Of a stretch of 32,412 bases of DNA, positions 8,885-16,905 are shown piece after piece (the stretch's first letter is position 1; every line of letters starts with the position of its first letter). The notes beneath the pieces are model-generated. The model searched no databases and was not told where the DNA came from. It saw only the letters and a list, made by a program, of their open reading frames with translations. This DNA comes from a bacterium (GTDB lineage Bacteria; Pseudomonadota; Gammaproteobacteria; Burkholderiales; SG8-41). A program made the position numbers and the translations under genes. The DNA is taken from NCBI GenBank assembly GCA_027310225.1, contig DAIDBG010000094.1, positions 1 through 32,412 of the forward strand, given 5' to 3'.

Positions 8885-10033
8885 ATGAGCGAAGCGCACG
8901 CCGGGCCCAAGCCCAAGAAATCGGTGGCGCTGTCCGGCGTCGCGGCGGGCAGCACCGCGCTGTGCACGGTCGGCCGCAGCGGCAACGATCTCCATTACCG
9001 CGGCTACGACATCCTCGAGGTGGCGGAGTACTGCGAGTTCGAGGAAATCGCCCACCTGCTGGTGCACGGCTGGCTGCCGGCACGGGCCGAGCTCTCCGCC
9101 TACAAGACCCGGCTCCGCGCCCTGCGCGGGCTGCCCGAGCCGGTGCGCGAAGTGCTCGAGCGCATTCCGGCCGCCGCTCACCCGATGGACGTGATGCGCA
9201 CCGGCTGCTCTGCGCTCGGCACGGTGCTGCCGGAAAAGGAAGACCACAATCTTCCCGGCGCACGCGACATCGCCGACCGGCTGATGGCCTGCTCCGGCTC
9301 GATGCTGCTCTACTGGTATCACTACAGCCACCACGGCCGCCGCATCGAGCTCGAGACCGATGACGATTCGATCGGCGCACATTTCCTGCACCTGCTCCAC
9401 GGCCGGCCGGTGAAACCGCTGTGGGTGAAGGCGATGCACACCTCGCTCGTGCTCTACGCGGAGCATGAATTCAACGCCTCCACCTTCACGGCGCGCGTCA
9501 TCGCCGGCACCGGATCCGACCTGTATTCCGCCGTCACCGGCGCCATCGGGGCGCTGCGCGGACCCAAGCACGGAGGGGCGAACGAAGTCGGGTTCGAGGT
9601 CATGAACCGCTACCAGACGCCCGACGAGGCGGAGAACGACATCGTCACGCGCCTGCGCAACAGGGAGGTCGTGATCGGGTTCGGCCACCCGGTCTATACC
9701 ATCGCCGATCCCCGCAACCGGGTGATCAAGGAGGTGGCGCGGCGCCTCTCGCAGGACGCCGGCGACATGAAGCTGTTCGACATCGCCGACCGGATCGAGG
9801 CGGTGATGATGCGCGAGAAGAAGATGTTCGCGAACCTCGACTGGTTCTCGGCGGTGTCCTACAGCAGGATGGGCGTTCCCACCGCGATGTTCACGCCGGT
9901 CTTCGTCATCGCGCGCACCAGCGGCTGGTCGGCCCACGTCATCGAGCAGCGCATTGACAACCGGATCATCCGGCCCACCGCGGTCTATACCGGACCCGAG
10001 CCGCGCCAATTCGTTCCGATTGACAAGCGCTGA
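8885..10033 (+). CDS. prpC: 2-methylcitrate synthase (citrate synthase family, short form)
   Basis: Predicted to condense propionyl-CoA with oxaloacetate to 2-methylcitrate. At 382 residues it lacks the extra N-terminal domain of GltA and begins with the PrpC-like [14 protein letters not shown] and [13 protein letters not shown]. Active-site segments are [46 protein letters not shown] and [16 protein letters not shown]. Many PrpC enzymes also accept acetyl-CoA, so residual citrate synthase activity is possible. The link to prpD, one gene downstream, supports the methylcitrate assignment. There is only a weak ribosome-binding site before the ATG, suggesting coupling to mdh. No prpB or prpR was seen in the window. 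Confidence 0.9.
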   Translation: MSEAHAGPKPKKSVALSGVAAGSTALCTVGRSGNDLHYRGYDILEVAEYCEFEEIAHLLVHGWLPARAELSAYKTRLRALRGLPEPVREVLERIPAAAHPMDVMRTGCSALGTVLPEKEDHNLPGARDIADRLMACSGSMLLYWYHYSHHGRRIELETDDDSIGAHFLHLLHGRPVKPLWVKAMHTSLVLYAEHEFNASTFTARVIAGTGSDLYSAVTGAIGALRGPKHGGANEVGFEVMNRYQTPDEAENDIVTRLRNREVVIGFGHPVYTIADPRNRVIKEVARRLSQDAGDMKLFDIADRIEAVMMREKKMFANLDWFSAVSYSRMGVPTAMFTPVFVIARTSGWSAHVIEQRIDNRIIRPTAVYTGPEPRQFVPIDKR

Positions 10034-10058
10034 ATCCTCATCCCTTCATGGAGCAGTC

Positions 10059-10664
10059 ATGGGTATCGGACAACTGTCGTTCCACAACCATCGCATCGCC
10101 TGGTCCCGGATCGGACTGATCCTCGCTTTCGCCTACGCCCTGCTGGTGCCGGCTCCCCGTGTCATCGGCCCGGCGTTGCGGGATCTTTCCGAACTGGCGG
10201 GGTTTGGCCTGTTGATCGTTGCCGCCCTGGGGCGCGTGTGGTGCCTGTCCTTCATCTCCGGCGTCAAAAACAAGATGCTGATAACGGAAGGACCTTACTC
10301 CGTCGTACGCAATCCGCTCTACGGTTTCAATTTCATCGGCGCTGTCGGTCTGGGCCTCGTCATGGAAAATCCGCTGCTTGCCGCGTTGCTCGCCGCGGGC
10401 TTTGCGCTTTTTTATCCGCGCGTGGTCCGGCATGAGGAAGCCGCTCTGGCGCAGGTCTTCGGGAGGTTTTACGTCCGCTATTGTGAAACAACGCCCCGCT
10501 GGCTCCCGCGCTGGTCGAATTATCACGAGCCCGAGTCCTGGGACATCAACCCGCGGAAGCTCCGCGCCGGCCTGCTCGACGCCATGTGGTTCCTGTGGGC
10601 GTTCATGCTCTGGGAAATCATCGAGGAATTCAGCATCCTGCAGTTTGTGCGCGGGATGTGGTAA
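10059..10664 (+). CDS. Membrane isoprenylcysteine/phospholipid methyltransferase-like protein
   Basis: A 201-residue integral membrane protein of the ICMT/PEMT-like superfamily, which transfers methyl groups from SAM inside the membrane; the substrate here is unknown. Hydrophobic helices lie at about residues 14-32, 42-58, 85-110 and near the C terminus. The family signature [15 protein letters not shown] is followed by [15 protein letters not shown] and [10 protein letters not shown], the usual EE...FG..Y..Y...PR block for SAM binding. The ATG at 10059 has GGAG 5 nt upstream. It is inserted between prpC and prpD with gaps of 25 and 44 nt, an unusual partner for methylcitrate-cycle genes. A role in lipid or small-molecule methylation is inference only. 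Confidence 0.8.
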   Translation: MGIGQLSFHNHRIAWSRIGLILAFAYALLVPAPRVIGPALRDLSELAGFGLLIVAALGRVWCLSFISGVKNKMLITEGPYSVVRNPLYGFNFIGAVGLGLVMENPLLAALLAAGFALFYPRVVRHEEAALAQVFGRFYVRYCETTPRWLPRWSNYHEPESWDINPRKLRAGLLDAMWFLWAFMLWEIIEEFSILQFVRGMW

Positions 10665-10708
10665 TCGGGGCACTTCCCCTTCGCCCACCGGCATTCCCGC
10701 CGCAGCCC

Positions 10709-12151
10709 ATGTCCAGCTCCGGCTCCAACATCCGCCCCAAACCGGACAAGGTCCTCACCGACATCGCCGATTACGTCACCAGGTATCAGATCGAGAGCAA
10801 AGAAGCCTACGACACCGCCCGGCTGTGCCTGATGGACACGCTCGGATGCGGGCTGGAAGCGCTCGAGTACCCGGCCTGTACCAGGCTCCTCGGCCCGATC
10901 GTCCCCGGCACCGTGGTGCCGCACGGTGCGAAAGTGCCCGGCACGCCGTACCAGCTCGACCCGGTGAGCGCGGCGTTCAATATCGGCGCGATGATCCGCT
11001 GGCTCGACTTCAACGACACCTGGCTCGCCGCGGAGTGGGGCCATCCCTCGGACAACCTGGGCGGCATACTCGCCACGGCGGACTGGCTCTCGCGCATCCG
11101 ACTCGCGCAGGGCGGAAAGCCGCTCGTCATGCGCGACGTGCTCACCGCCATGATCAAGGCCCACGAGATCCAGGGCGTGATCGCTCTCGAGAACAGCTTC
11201 AATCGCGTGGGCCTCGACCACGTGGTGCTGGTCAAGGTCGCCTCCACCGCGGTGGTCACTCACATGATGGGCGGCACGCGCGAGGAAATCATCAACGCGC
11301 TGTCGAACGCGTGGATCGACGGCCAGAGCCTGCGCACCTACCGCCACTCGCCCAACACCGGCTCGCGCAAGTCGTGGGCCGCGGGCGACGCGACGAGCCG
11401 CGCCGTTCGCCTGGCGCTGCTGGCGCTCAAGGGCGAGATGGGCTACCCCTCCGCCCTCACCGCGAAGACCTGGGGTTTCTACGACGTGCTGTTCAAGGGG
11501 AAACCCTTCAAGTTCAAGCGGCCCTACGGCTCGTACGTGATGGAAAACGTGCTGTTCAAGATCTCTTTCCCGGCGGAGTTTCATGCCCAGACCGCGGTGG
11601 AGGCCGCGGCCAGGCTGCATCCGCAGGTCAAGGACCGGCTCCATGCCGTGAAGAAGATCGTCCTCACCACGCACGAGTCCGCCATCCGCATCATCGACAA
11701 GAGAGGCCCGCTGCACAACCCGGCCGATCGCGACCACTGCATCCAGTACATGACCGCGGTCGGCCTCATCAAGGGCAATCTGACGGCCGCCGACTACGAG
11801 GACGAGCCCGCGGCCGACGCCCGCATAGACCGGCTGCGGTCGAGAATGGTCTGCGTGGAAAACCGGCAGTGGAGCCGCGACTACCTCGATCCCGCGAAGC
11901 GCTCGATCGCGAATGCCGTCCAGATCTTCTTCACCGACGGCTCCAGTACCGACAAGGTGGCGGTCGAGTACCCGCTCGGCCACCGCCGCCGGCGCAAAGA
12001 AGGGATTCCGCTGCTCGAAGCCAAGTTCAGGACCAACCTCGCGCGCCGTTTTCCACCGCGGCAGCAGGAAGCGGTTCTCGCGGCGTGCAGCGACCAGCGC
12101 CGGCTGGAGGCCATGCCGGTGAACGAATTCGTGGATCTCTTCGTGTCTTGA
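10709..12151 (+). CDS. prpD: 2-methylcitrate dehydratase, MmgE/PrpD family
   Basis: Predicted to dehydrate 2-methylcitrate to 2-methyl-cis-aconitate without an Fe-S cluster. The 480-residue length matches PrpD. Conserved blocks include [92 protein letters not shown], and YFT-type C-terminal strands. The ATG at 10709 was chosen because [20 protein letters not shown] leads directly into the family start; the in-frame extension to 10586 has no family resemblance. The following E1-alpha ATG abuts its TGA stop with no gap, so the two are almost certainly cotranscribed. Confidence 0.93.
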   Translation: MSSSGSNIRPKPDKVLTDIADYVTRYQIESKEAYDTARLCLMDTLGCGLEALEYPACTRLLGPIVPGTVVPHGAKVPGTPYQLDPVSAAFNIGAMIRWLDFNDTWLAAEWGHPSDNLGGILATADWLSRIRLAQGGKPLVMRDVLTAMIKAHEIQGVIALENSFNRVGLDHVVLVKVASTAVVTHMMGGTREEIINALSNAWIDGQSLRTYRHSPNTGSRKSWAAGDATSRAVRLALLALKGEMGYPSALTAKTWGFYDVLFKGKPFKFKRPYGSYVMENVLFKISFPAEFHAQTAVEAAARLHPQVKDRLHAVKKIVLTTHESAIRIIDKRGPLHNPADRDHCIQYMTAVGLIKGNLTAADYEDEPAADARIDRLRSRMVCVENRQWSRDYLDPAKRSIANAVQIFFTDGSSTDKVAVEYPLGHRRRRKEGIPLLEAKFRTNLARRFPPRQQEAVLAACSDQRRLEAMPVNEFVDLFVS

Positions 12152-13216
12152 ATGACCATCATCGCCAAATTCGAGATCCATTACTCGCAGTTTCTCGACC
12201 CCCACGGCAAGGGCGTCCAGCCGCTGCCGGAGTTCGCACGCGATCCGCGGAACCTGATTCCCCTCTACCGCTGGATGGTGATGATGCGCGCCTACGACGC
12301 CAAGGCGATCGCGCTGCAGCGCACCGGGCAGTTGGGCACCTTCGCTTCCCTGCTGGGGCACGAAGCCGTGCAGGCCGGCGTCGGTTCCGCGATGGCGAAG
12401 GACGATGTCTTCCTCATGACCTATCGCGAAAACGGCGTGCAGATGATACGCGGAGTTACGCTGAAGGAGCTGTTCCTCTACTGGAGCGGCGACGAGCGCG
12501 GCAGCGACTATGCCGTGCCGCGCGGGGACTTTCCGATCTGCATCACCATCGCTGCGCACATTACCCACGCTGTGGGAGTCGCTTACGCCATGAAGCTCCG
12601 GCGGGAGCCACGCGTGGCGGTGTGCGCGCTGGGCGACGGTGCGACTTCCAAGGGCGATTTTTACGAAGGACTCAATGCCGCGGGCACCTGGAAGCTACCG
12701 GTGGTGTTCGTCGTCGCGAACAACCAGTGGGCGATCTCGGTGCCGCGCCGCATCCAGACCGCCGCGCAAACCCTCGCGCAGAAAGCGGTCGCCGCGGGCT
12801 TCGAAGGCGTGCAGGTGGACGGCAACGACGTGATCGCCGTGCGCCATGCCATGGACCAGGCGCTCGCCAAGGCGAGGGCCGGCGGCGGCCCGACGCTGAT
12901 CGAGGCCCTCACCTACCGGCTCTCGGACCACACGACGGCGGACGACGCCACGCGCTATCGCAGCCCGGACGAAGTGGCGGAGGCCTGGAAGCTCGAGCCC
13001 ATCGCGCGGCTGCGCACCCACCTCACGGACCGCGGCGCCTGGGACAAGGCGAAGGAAGACGCTCTGCTCCGGGAATGCAACGAGCAGGTACAGGCGGCGG
13101 CGCAGGCCTGCCTCGACACGCCGCAACCCGCCGCCGGGAACATGTTCGACCATCTCTACGCAATGCTGCCGGCCGCGCTCGCGAAGCAGCGCGCCGCCGC
13201 ATTGGGTGATGGGTAA
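12152..13216 (+). CDS. pdhA: 2-oxo-acid (pyruvate-type) dehydrogenase E1 alpha subunit
   Basis: ThDP-binding half of an alpha2beta2 2-oxo-acid dehydrogenase E1. The 354-residue protein has the ThDP/Mg motif GDGATSKGDFYEGLNAAG at 161-178 ending in VVANN at 187-191. It also has LLGHEAVQAGVGSAM, the phosphorylation-loop-like SDHTTADDATRYR, and the YRENG segment. The N-terminal block resembles Gram-positive-type PdhA more than BkdA, so pyruvate is the default substrate, but branched-chain acids or 2-oxobutyrate cannot be excluded. The start codon directly follows the prpD stop without its own clear ribosome-binding site. The last codons and the stop are part of a heptamer-periodic repeat, so the C terminus (LGDG) may have been shaped by repeat insertion. 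Confidence 0.9.
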   Translation: MTIIAKFEIHYSQFLDPHGKGVQPLPEFARDPRNLIPLYRWMVMMRAYDAKAIALQRTGQLGTFASLLGHEAVQAGVGSAMAKDDVFLMTYRENGVQMIRGVTLKELFLYWSGDERGSDYAVPRGDFPICITIAAHITHAVGVAYAMKLRREPRVAVCALGDGATSKGDFYEGLNAAGTWKLPVVFVVANNQWAISVPRRIQTAAQTLAQKAVAAGFEGVQVDGNDVIAVRHAMDQALAKARAGGGPTLIEALTYRLSDHTTADDATRYRSPDEVAEAWKLEPIARLRTHLTDRGAWDKAKEDALLRECNEQVQAAAQACLDTPQPAAGNMFDHLYAMLPAALAKQRAAALGDG

Positions 13217-13322
13217 GGGGTCATGAGATTCAACTGATGCGGGATGCGAAATACGAGATGCGAGATACAGAGCCGTGGTCGATTGCTCCATCCCGTATCT
13301 CGTATCCCGGATCGCGGATCGG
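13204..13322. repeat. Heptamer-periodic head-to-head repeat spanning the E1-alpha stop
   Basis: Ten consecutive 7-nt units stay in one phase from 13204 to 13273: GGGTGAT, GGGTAAG, GGGTCAT, GAGATTC, AACTGAT, GCGGGAT, GCGAAAT, ACGAGAT, GCGAGAT, ACAGAGC. After a short spacer, reverse-complement-type units follow at 13288-13322: CCATCCC, GTATCTC, GTATCCC, GGATCGC, GGATCGG. The facing arms can pair as a long imperfect hairpin. The E1-alpha TAA stop lies in the second unit. E1-beta starts 14 nt after the end. No coding potential is apparent. Confidence 0.7.
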
Positions 13323-13336
13323 GCCGTAGAGGACGA

Positions 13337-14317
13337 ATGGCACAGATCACGCTCGTTGAAGCCATCAACCTCGCGCTCAAGCGCGAGATGGAAAACGATC
13401 CCGATGTCGTCGTGCTCGGCGAGGACGTGGGCGTGGACGGCGGCGTGTTCCGCGCTACGCTTGGCCTCACCGAGCGCTACGGCCCCGAGCGCGTCATAGA
13501 TACCCCGCTCGCGGAAGCGCTGATCGCCGGCATGGCCATTGGCATGGCGGCTGAAGGCCTCAAGCCGGTGGCCGAGATCCAGTTCTCCGGCTTCGCCTAC
13601 GCCACCCTGGACCAGATCCTCAACCACGCCGGGCGCATGCGCCATCGCTCGCGCGGCCGGCTCTCCTGCCCGATGGTGCTGAGAATGCCCTGCGGCGGCG
13701 GCATCCATGCGCCCGAGCACCACTCGGAAAGTCCGGAAGCGATGTTCGCCCACATTCCCGGCATCCGCGTGGTCTACCCGTCCTCGCCGCGCCGCGCCTA
13801 CGGGTTGCTGCTCGCCGCCATTCGCGATCCCGATCCGGTGGTCTTTCTCGAGCCCACACGGCTCTACCGCCTGTTCCGGGAGGAGGTCGCCGACGACGGC
13901 CAGGCGCTGGCGCTCGATGCCTGCTTCACGCTGCGGGAAGGCAGCGATGCGACGCTGGTGAGTTGGGGGCCGATGGTCCCCGAAACGCTCGCCGCCGCGG
14001 ACGAACTTGCAGAACAGGGCATCGCGGCGGAAGTGATTGACGTCGCCACCTTGAAGCCCCTCGACATGGACACCGTGCTCGCCTCGGTCGCCAGAACCGG
14101 CCGCTGCGTGATCGTCACCGAAGCGCCGCGCACGTGCAGCTTCGCCTCCGAGATCGCCGCCGGCCTCGCCGAGGAAGGATTGCTCAATCTCCTCGCGCCG
14201 GTGCAGCGCGTGACGGCGTACGACGTGGTGGTGCCGCTCTCGCGCCTCGAGCGCCATTACCTGCCGGGCAAGGCGCGCATCGTCGCTGCGGCCAAGAAAG
14301 CCTTGGCCTTCGCTTAA
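13337..14317 (+). CDS. pdhB: 2-oxo-acid (pyruvate-type) dehydrogenase E1 beta subunit
   Basis: A 326-residue transketolase-like beta subunit completing the E1 active site. It shows MAQITLVEAINLALKREM, VVVLGEDVGVDGGVFRAT, the ThDP-contacting DTPLAEALIAGMAIGMA, EIQFSGFAYATLDQILNHA, MPCGGGIHAPEHHSESPEA, and the C-terminal VIDVATLKPLDMDTV/EAPRTCSF region. The ATG at 13337 has GAGG about 5 nt upstream and starts exactly at the family N terminus; a frame open from 13244 would translate the heptamer repeat and was rejected. It lies 120 nt after E1-alpha and 134 nt before E2, unusually loose spacing for a normally compact operon, with both gaps occupied by repeat or dyad elements. Confidence 0.93.
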   Translation: MAQITLVEAINLALKREMENDPDVVVLGEDVGVDGGVFRATLGLTERYGPERVIDTPLAEALIAGMAIGMAAEGLKPVAEIQFSGFAYATLDQILNHAGRMRHRSRGRLSCPMVLRMPCGGGIHAPEHHSESPEAMFAHIPGIRVVYPSSPRRAYGLLLAAIRDPDPVVFLEPTRLYRLFREEVADDGQALALDACFTLREGSDATLVSWGPMVPETLAAADELAEQGIAAEVIDVATLKPLDMDTVLASVARTGRCVIVTEAPRTCSFASEIAAGLAEEGLLNLLAPVQRVTAYDVVVPLSRLERHYLPGKARIVAAAKKALAFA

Positions 14318-14410
14318 GAATGGACTGCGCCCGGGAATGATCAACGGTGACGCAACTGCAGACCTCGTTTCGGTGAAGAGATCGTCTATGCTGGGCCCGT
14401 CCATTCTTAA
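14314..14410. repeat. 97-bp segment bounded by inverted repeats after the E1-beta stop
   Basis: TTAAGAATGGAC (14314-14325) and GTCCATTCTTAA (14399-14410) are perfect 12-bp inverted repeats. Similarity continues inward with GCCC on both arms after a 1-nt indel. They enclose about 73 nt without an ORF. The left copy supplies the E1-beta TAA stop. The geometry resembles a MITE-like element or a long-range stem; no target-site duplication could be confirmed by eye. Confidence 0.5.
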
Positions 14411-14438
14411 ATGAAACTACATCCCGAATTTTCATTAA

Positions 14439-14462
14439 AAAATTTTCATTTATGAAAATTTT
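14439..14462 (+). promoter_or_regulatory. AT-rich palindrome containing the E2 start codon
   Basis: AAAATTTTCAT (14439-14449) and ATGAAAATTTT (14452-14462) form a perfect 11-bp inverted repeat separated by TT. The right arm starts with the E2 ATG. In RNA about 10 A-U-rich pairs could close over the start codon; in DNA it is an operator-like palindrome. There is no Shine-Dalgarno in front. ATTTTCATT also occurs as a direct repeat just upstream (14428-14436). Confidence 0.5.
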
Positions 14463-15555
14463 CAAGCTGCCGGACCTCGGCGAAGGGCTGCAGGAAGCCG
14501 AGATCGTCAAGTGGCACGTCAAGCCCGGCGACGAGGTGAAAGCCGACGCTCCCCTGGTATCGGTGGAGACGGCGAAGGCGGTCGTGGACATTCCCGCGCC
14601 CTACTCCGGCCGGATCGCCAGGCTCTACGGCAATCCCGGGGACATCGCTCACATCGGCGCGCCGCTGGTCGCCTTCGAGGGCGAAGGCGACAGCGGCGAT
14701 GCGGGCACCGTCGTGGGCAAGGTCGAGGTCGGCCGGAAGGTGGTCGCGGACGCCCCGCCCGCGCCGGCGCCCGTCACCGCCGGCATCAAGGTGACCCCGG
14801 CGGTGCGCGCGCTCGCGCGCAAGCTCAACGTGGACCTCGCGATGGTCACCCCGACCGGCGCCGACGGATTGCTTACCGCGGCCGACGTGCAGCGAGCGGC
14901 GCGGATTCTTGCTGAAATCGGTCCGATCGAGGTAATGCGCGGGGTGCGGCGCGCGATGGCCCAGAACATGGAACTCGCCACGGCGGAGGTCGCCTCCGCC
15001 ACCCTCATGGACGACGCCGACATCGAGGCTTGGCCCGCGGGCACGCATGTCATGCTGCGGCTGATCCGCGCGCTCGTCTCGGGCTGCCGCGCGGAGCCCT
15101 CGCTTAACGCCTGGTACGACAGCGAGAAGATTGGCCGCTGGGTGCTGAAGAAGGTGGACGTCGGCATCGCCGTGGACACCCCCGACGGGTTGCTGGTGCC
15201 GGTGCTGCGCAACGTGGACACGCGCAGCCCCGAGGACCTGAGACGCGCGCTCGAGAAGCTGATCGCCGACGCCCGCGCGCGCAAGGTGCCGCCGGAGGAC
15301 CTGCGCGCGAACACCATCACGCTCTCGAACTACGGCTCGATCGCGGGCCGCTACGCCTCGCCGGTGGTGCTGCCGCCGACGGTGGCCATCCTCGGCGCCG
15401 GGAGGATCGCGAAGCAGGTCGTGGCGGCGGACGGCGGCCCGACGGTGCGCCGCATGCTGCCGCTCTCGCTCACCTTCGACCACCGCGCGGTGACCGGCGG
15501 CGAGGCGGGACGTTTCCTCAACGCCGTAATTGCCGATCTGCAGCCGGCAATTTAA
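14452..15555 (+). CDS. pdhC: Dihydrolipoamide acyltransferase E2 of a 2-oxo-acid dehydrogenase
   Basis: Core E2 that accepts the acyl group from E1 on a lipoyl arm and transfers it to CoA. The 367-residue protein starts MKIFKLPDLGEGLQEAEIVK. It has one lipoyl domain (residues 1-75) with the modified Lys42 in SVETAKAVVDIP, where families usually have VETDKA. The E3-binding domain follows (VTPAVRALARKLNVDLAMV, about 112-145), then the catalytic domain. The catalytic motif reads DHRAVTGGEAGRFL: His344 is kept, but the Asp of the classical HxxxDG is Thr348, a variant also known to me from other bacterial E2s. E3 (lpd) is absent locally. The start codon lies inside an AT-rich palindrome. Substrate specificity is not resolved. 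Confidence 0.9.
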   Translation: MKIFKLPDLGEGLQEAEIVKWHVKPGDEVKADAPLVSVETAKAVVDIPAPYSGRIARLYGNPGDIAHIGAPLVAFEGEGDSGDAGTVVGKVEVGRKVVADAPPAPAPVTAGIKVTPAVRALARKLNVDLAMVTPTGADGLLTAADVQRAARILAEIGPIEVMRGVRRAMAQNMELATAEVASATLMDDADIEAWPAGTHVMLRLIRALVSGCRAEPSLNAWYDSEKIGRWVLKKVDVGIAVDTPDGLLVPVLRNVDTRSPEDLRRALEKLIADARARKVPPEDLRANTITLSNYGSIAGRYASPVVLPPTVAILGAGRIAKQVVAADGGPTVRRMLPLSLTFDHRAVTGGEAGRFLNAVIADLQPAI

Positions 15556-15563
15556 GGAGTTAC

Positions 15564-16799
15564 TTACGCCGCTGCGCGTTGCCCGATGACGTCTTCCGCG
15601 ATCTTGCGGAACTCGGATTCGGTCAACAGCCGCTTGCTCTTCAGCGAGAAACTCTTGACCCCGGCCGTCATCTTGGTCGCTTCCTCGTCGCTCGCCTCGA
15701 TGCCCATATGCTCGAGCCAGGCCTTGACCGAATCAATGCCGCTGCCCTTGCCCATCACCACCTCGGCGGGCGGTTGCCCGACGAAACCCGAGCGCACCGG
15801 GAACAGCTCGGTCGCATTTTCCTCCCCGCAGTTCTTGTACCAGCTCGCGATGATCCCGGATTCGATCTGATACAACTGCCTGCCCACGACGGGCTTGTTC
15901 GAAGGCACGTCCACTCCGGTGAGTTTCTGCACCAGGTTGGCGAGCGGCGTCAGCTTGCTGTAGTCGAGACCGACGTCCACGCCGTACATCGTCAGCAGCG
16001 CCATGACCGTTTCTTCCATCGGCGTGTTGCCGGCGCGTTCGCCGACGCCGAGGACGGTCGTGTGCAGCACTTCGACGCCTTCAGCGGCGGCCATGATGGT
16101 GTTCGCGACGCCCATGCCGAAGTCCTGGTGAAAGTGCGCTTCGAGGCGCTTGTTGATGCGCTTCTTGACCTCGCGGACGAAATACCGCATCGCATGGGGA
16201 GACACGACCCCGAAAGTGTCCACCAGGGCCAGCGCGTCCATGTGGCCCTCGGTCGCGACCCGGTTGATCAGGTTCAATACCCAGTTCATCTCGGAGCGGG
16301 AAAAGTCAATGGGGAAGAACACGACTTCCAGCCCGTTCTTCTGGGCGAACTTGGTGGCCTCGATCGACGTCTCGATCGCCTTTTCCATCGGCCACTTGTA
16401 GGCGAGATCGACCATGTGCTGGCTGGAGGGAATCTCCATCACCACGCCGTTGACGCCGGTGTCGATCGCGCGCTGGACGTCCTCCTTCATGCAGCGCGAG
16501 AAGGCGAAGATCTGCGGGCCGAGGTTGCGCTTCGCGATCGCCTTGATGGCTTCGGCGTCCGAGGGCGAAACGATCGGCATGCCCGCCTCGATGCGATGCA
16601 CGCCGGCTTCCGCCAGCGCTTCGGCGATGCGGATCTTGTCGTCCTTGGTGAGGATGATGCCGGTTTGCTGCTCGCCGTCGCGCAGCGTGATGTCGTGGAT
16701 CTTGATCTGCTTGGCGAACTTGAAATCCTTGCGCACTTCGTCCGCGTAATTCCACTGGCTCACGAACCAGTTGTCGGTCTTCCAGGGTTGCTTTGCCAT
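15564..16799 (-). CDS. LeuA/citramalate/homocitrate synthase-like acyl-CoA condensing enzyme
   Basis: HMGL-like TIM-barrel enzyme of the pyruvate carboxyltransferase fold that condenses acetyl-CoA with a 2-oxo acid, or cleaves such a product. The 411-residue protein shows the signature IHDITLRDGEQQTGIILT, HRIEAGMPIVSPSD, the metal-binding EAHFHQDFGMGVANTIM, and TTVLGVGERAGNTPMEE. It lacks the C-terminal LeuA allosteric domain and is closer in size to homocitrate synthase or short citramalate synthase, so the substrate is unassigned. The ATG at 16799 has AAGGAG 9 nt upstream and a good promoter at 16861-16833. It is convergent with E2, with an 8-nt gap between the stops. Confidence 0.8.
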   Translation of the reverse strand: MAKQPWKTDNWFVSQWNYADEVRKDFKFAKQIKIHDITLRDGEQQTGIILTKDDKIRIAEALAEAGVHRIEAGMPIVSPSDAEAIKAIAKRNLGPQIFAFSRCMKEDVQRAIDTGVNGVVMEIPSSQHMVDLAYKWPMEKAIETSIEATKFAQKNGLEVVFFPIDFSRSEMNWVLNLINRVATEGHMDALALVDTFGVVSPHAMRYFVREVKKRINKRLEAHFHQDFGMGVANTIMAAAEGVEVLHTTVLGVGERAGNTPMEETVMALLTMYGVDVGLDYSKLTPLANLVQKLTGVDVPSNKPVVGRQLYQIESGIIASWYKNCGEENATELFPVRSGFVGQPPAEVVMGKGSGIDSVKAWLEHMGIEASDEEATKMTAGVKSFSLKSKRLLTESEFRKIAEDVIGQRAAA

Positions 16800-16832
16800 T
16801 GCACCGCTCCTTGTATGTTGGCTTGATCGTCC

Positions 16833-16861
16833 ATTCTCGAAAATTGCGTAATCGCTGTCAA
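16833..16861 (-). promoter_or_regulatory. Candidate sigma-70 promoter of the LeuA-like gene
   Basis: On the minus strand a perfect TTGACA (16861-16856), a 17-nt spacer and GAGAAT (16838-16833, 4 of 6 matches) lie in the 106-nt gap after the deacetylase gene. Predicted initiation near 16826 gives a ~27-nt leader ending at an AAGGAG site and ATG. It implies transcription independent of the upstream deacetylase. Confidence 0.6.
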
Positions 16862-16905
16862 GGCGAGGCAGCTTGCCGCCGCGCACCGGCGCGACTTCTC
16901 CCCGA

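Noticed and set aside
10667-10679. GGGG-CACTT-CCCC mini-hairpin between the methyltransferase and prpD
   Set aside because: A 4-bp stem without a T-run; expected often by chance in GC-rich DNA.
10378-13209. Long plus frame across prpD and E1-alpha, and a minus frame at 10523-12568
   Set aside because: Both overlap confidently identified genes in other frames and have Arg/Ala/Gly-rich sequence without motifs.
13244-13336. N-terminal extension of E1-beta
   Set aside because: The extension is encoded entirely by the heptamer array; the family starts at MAQITLVEA with its own GAGG site.
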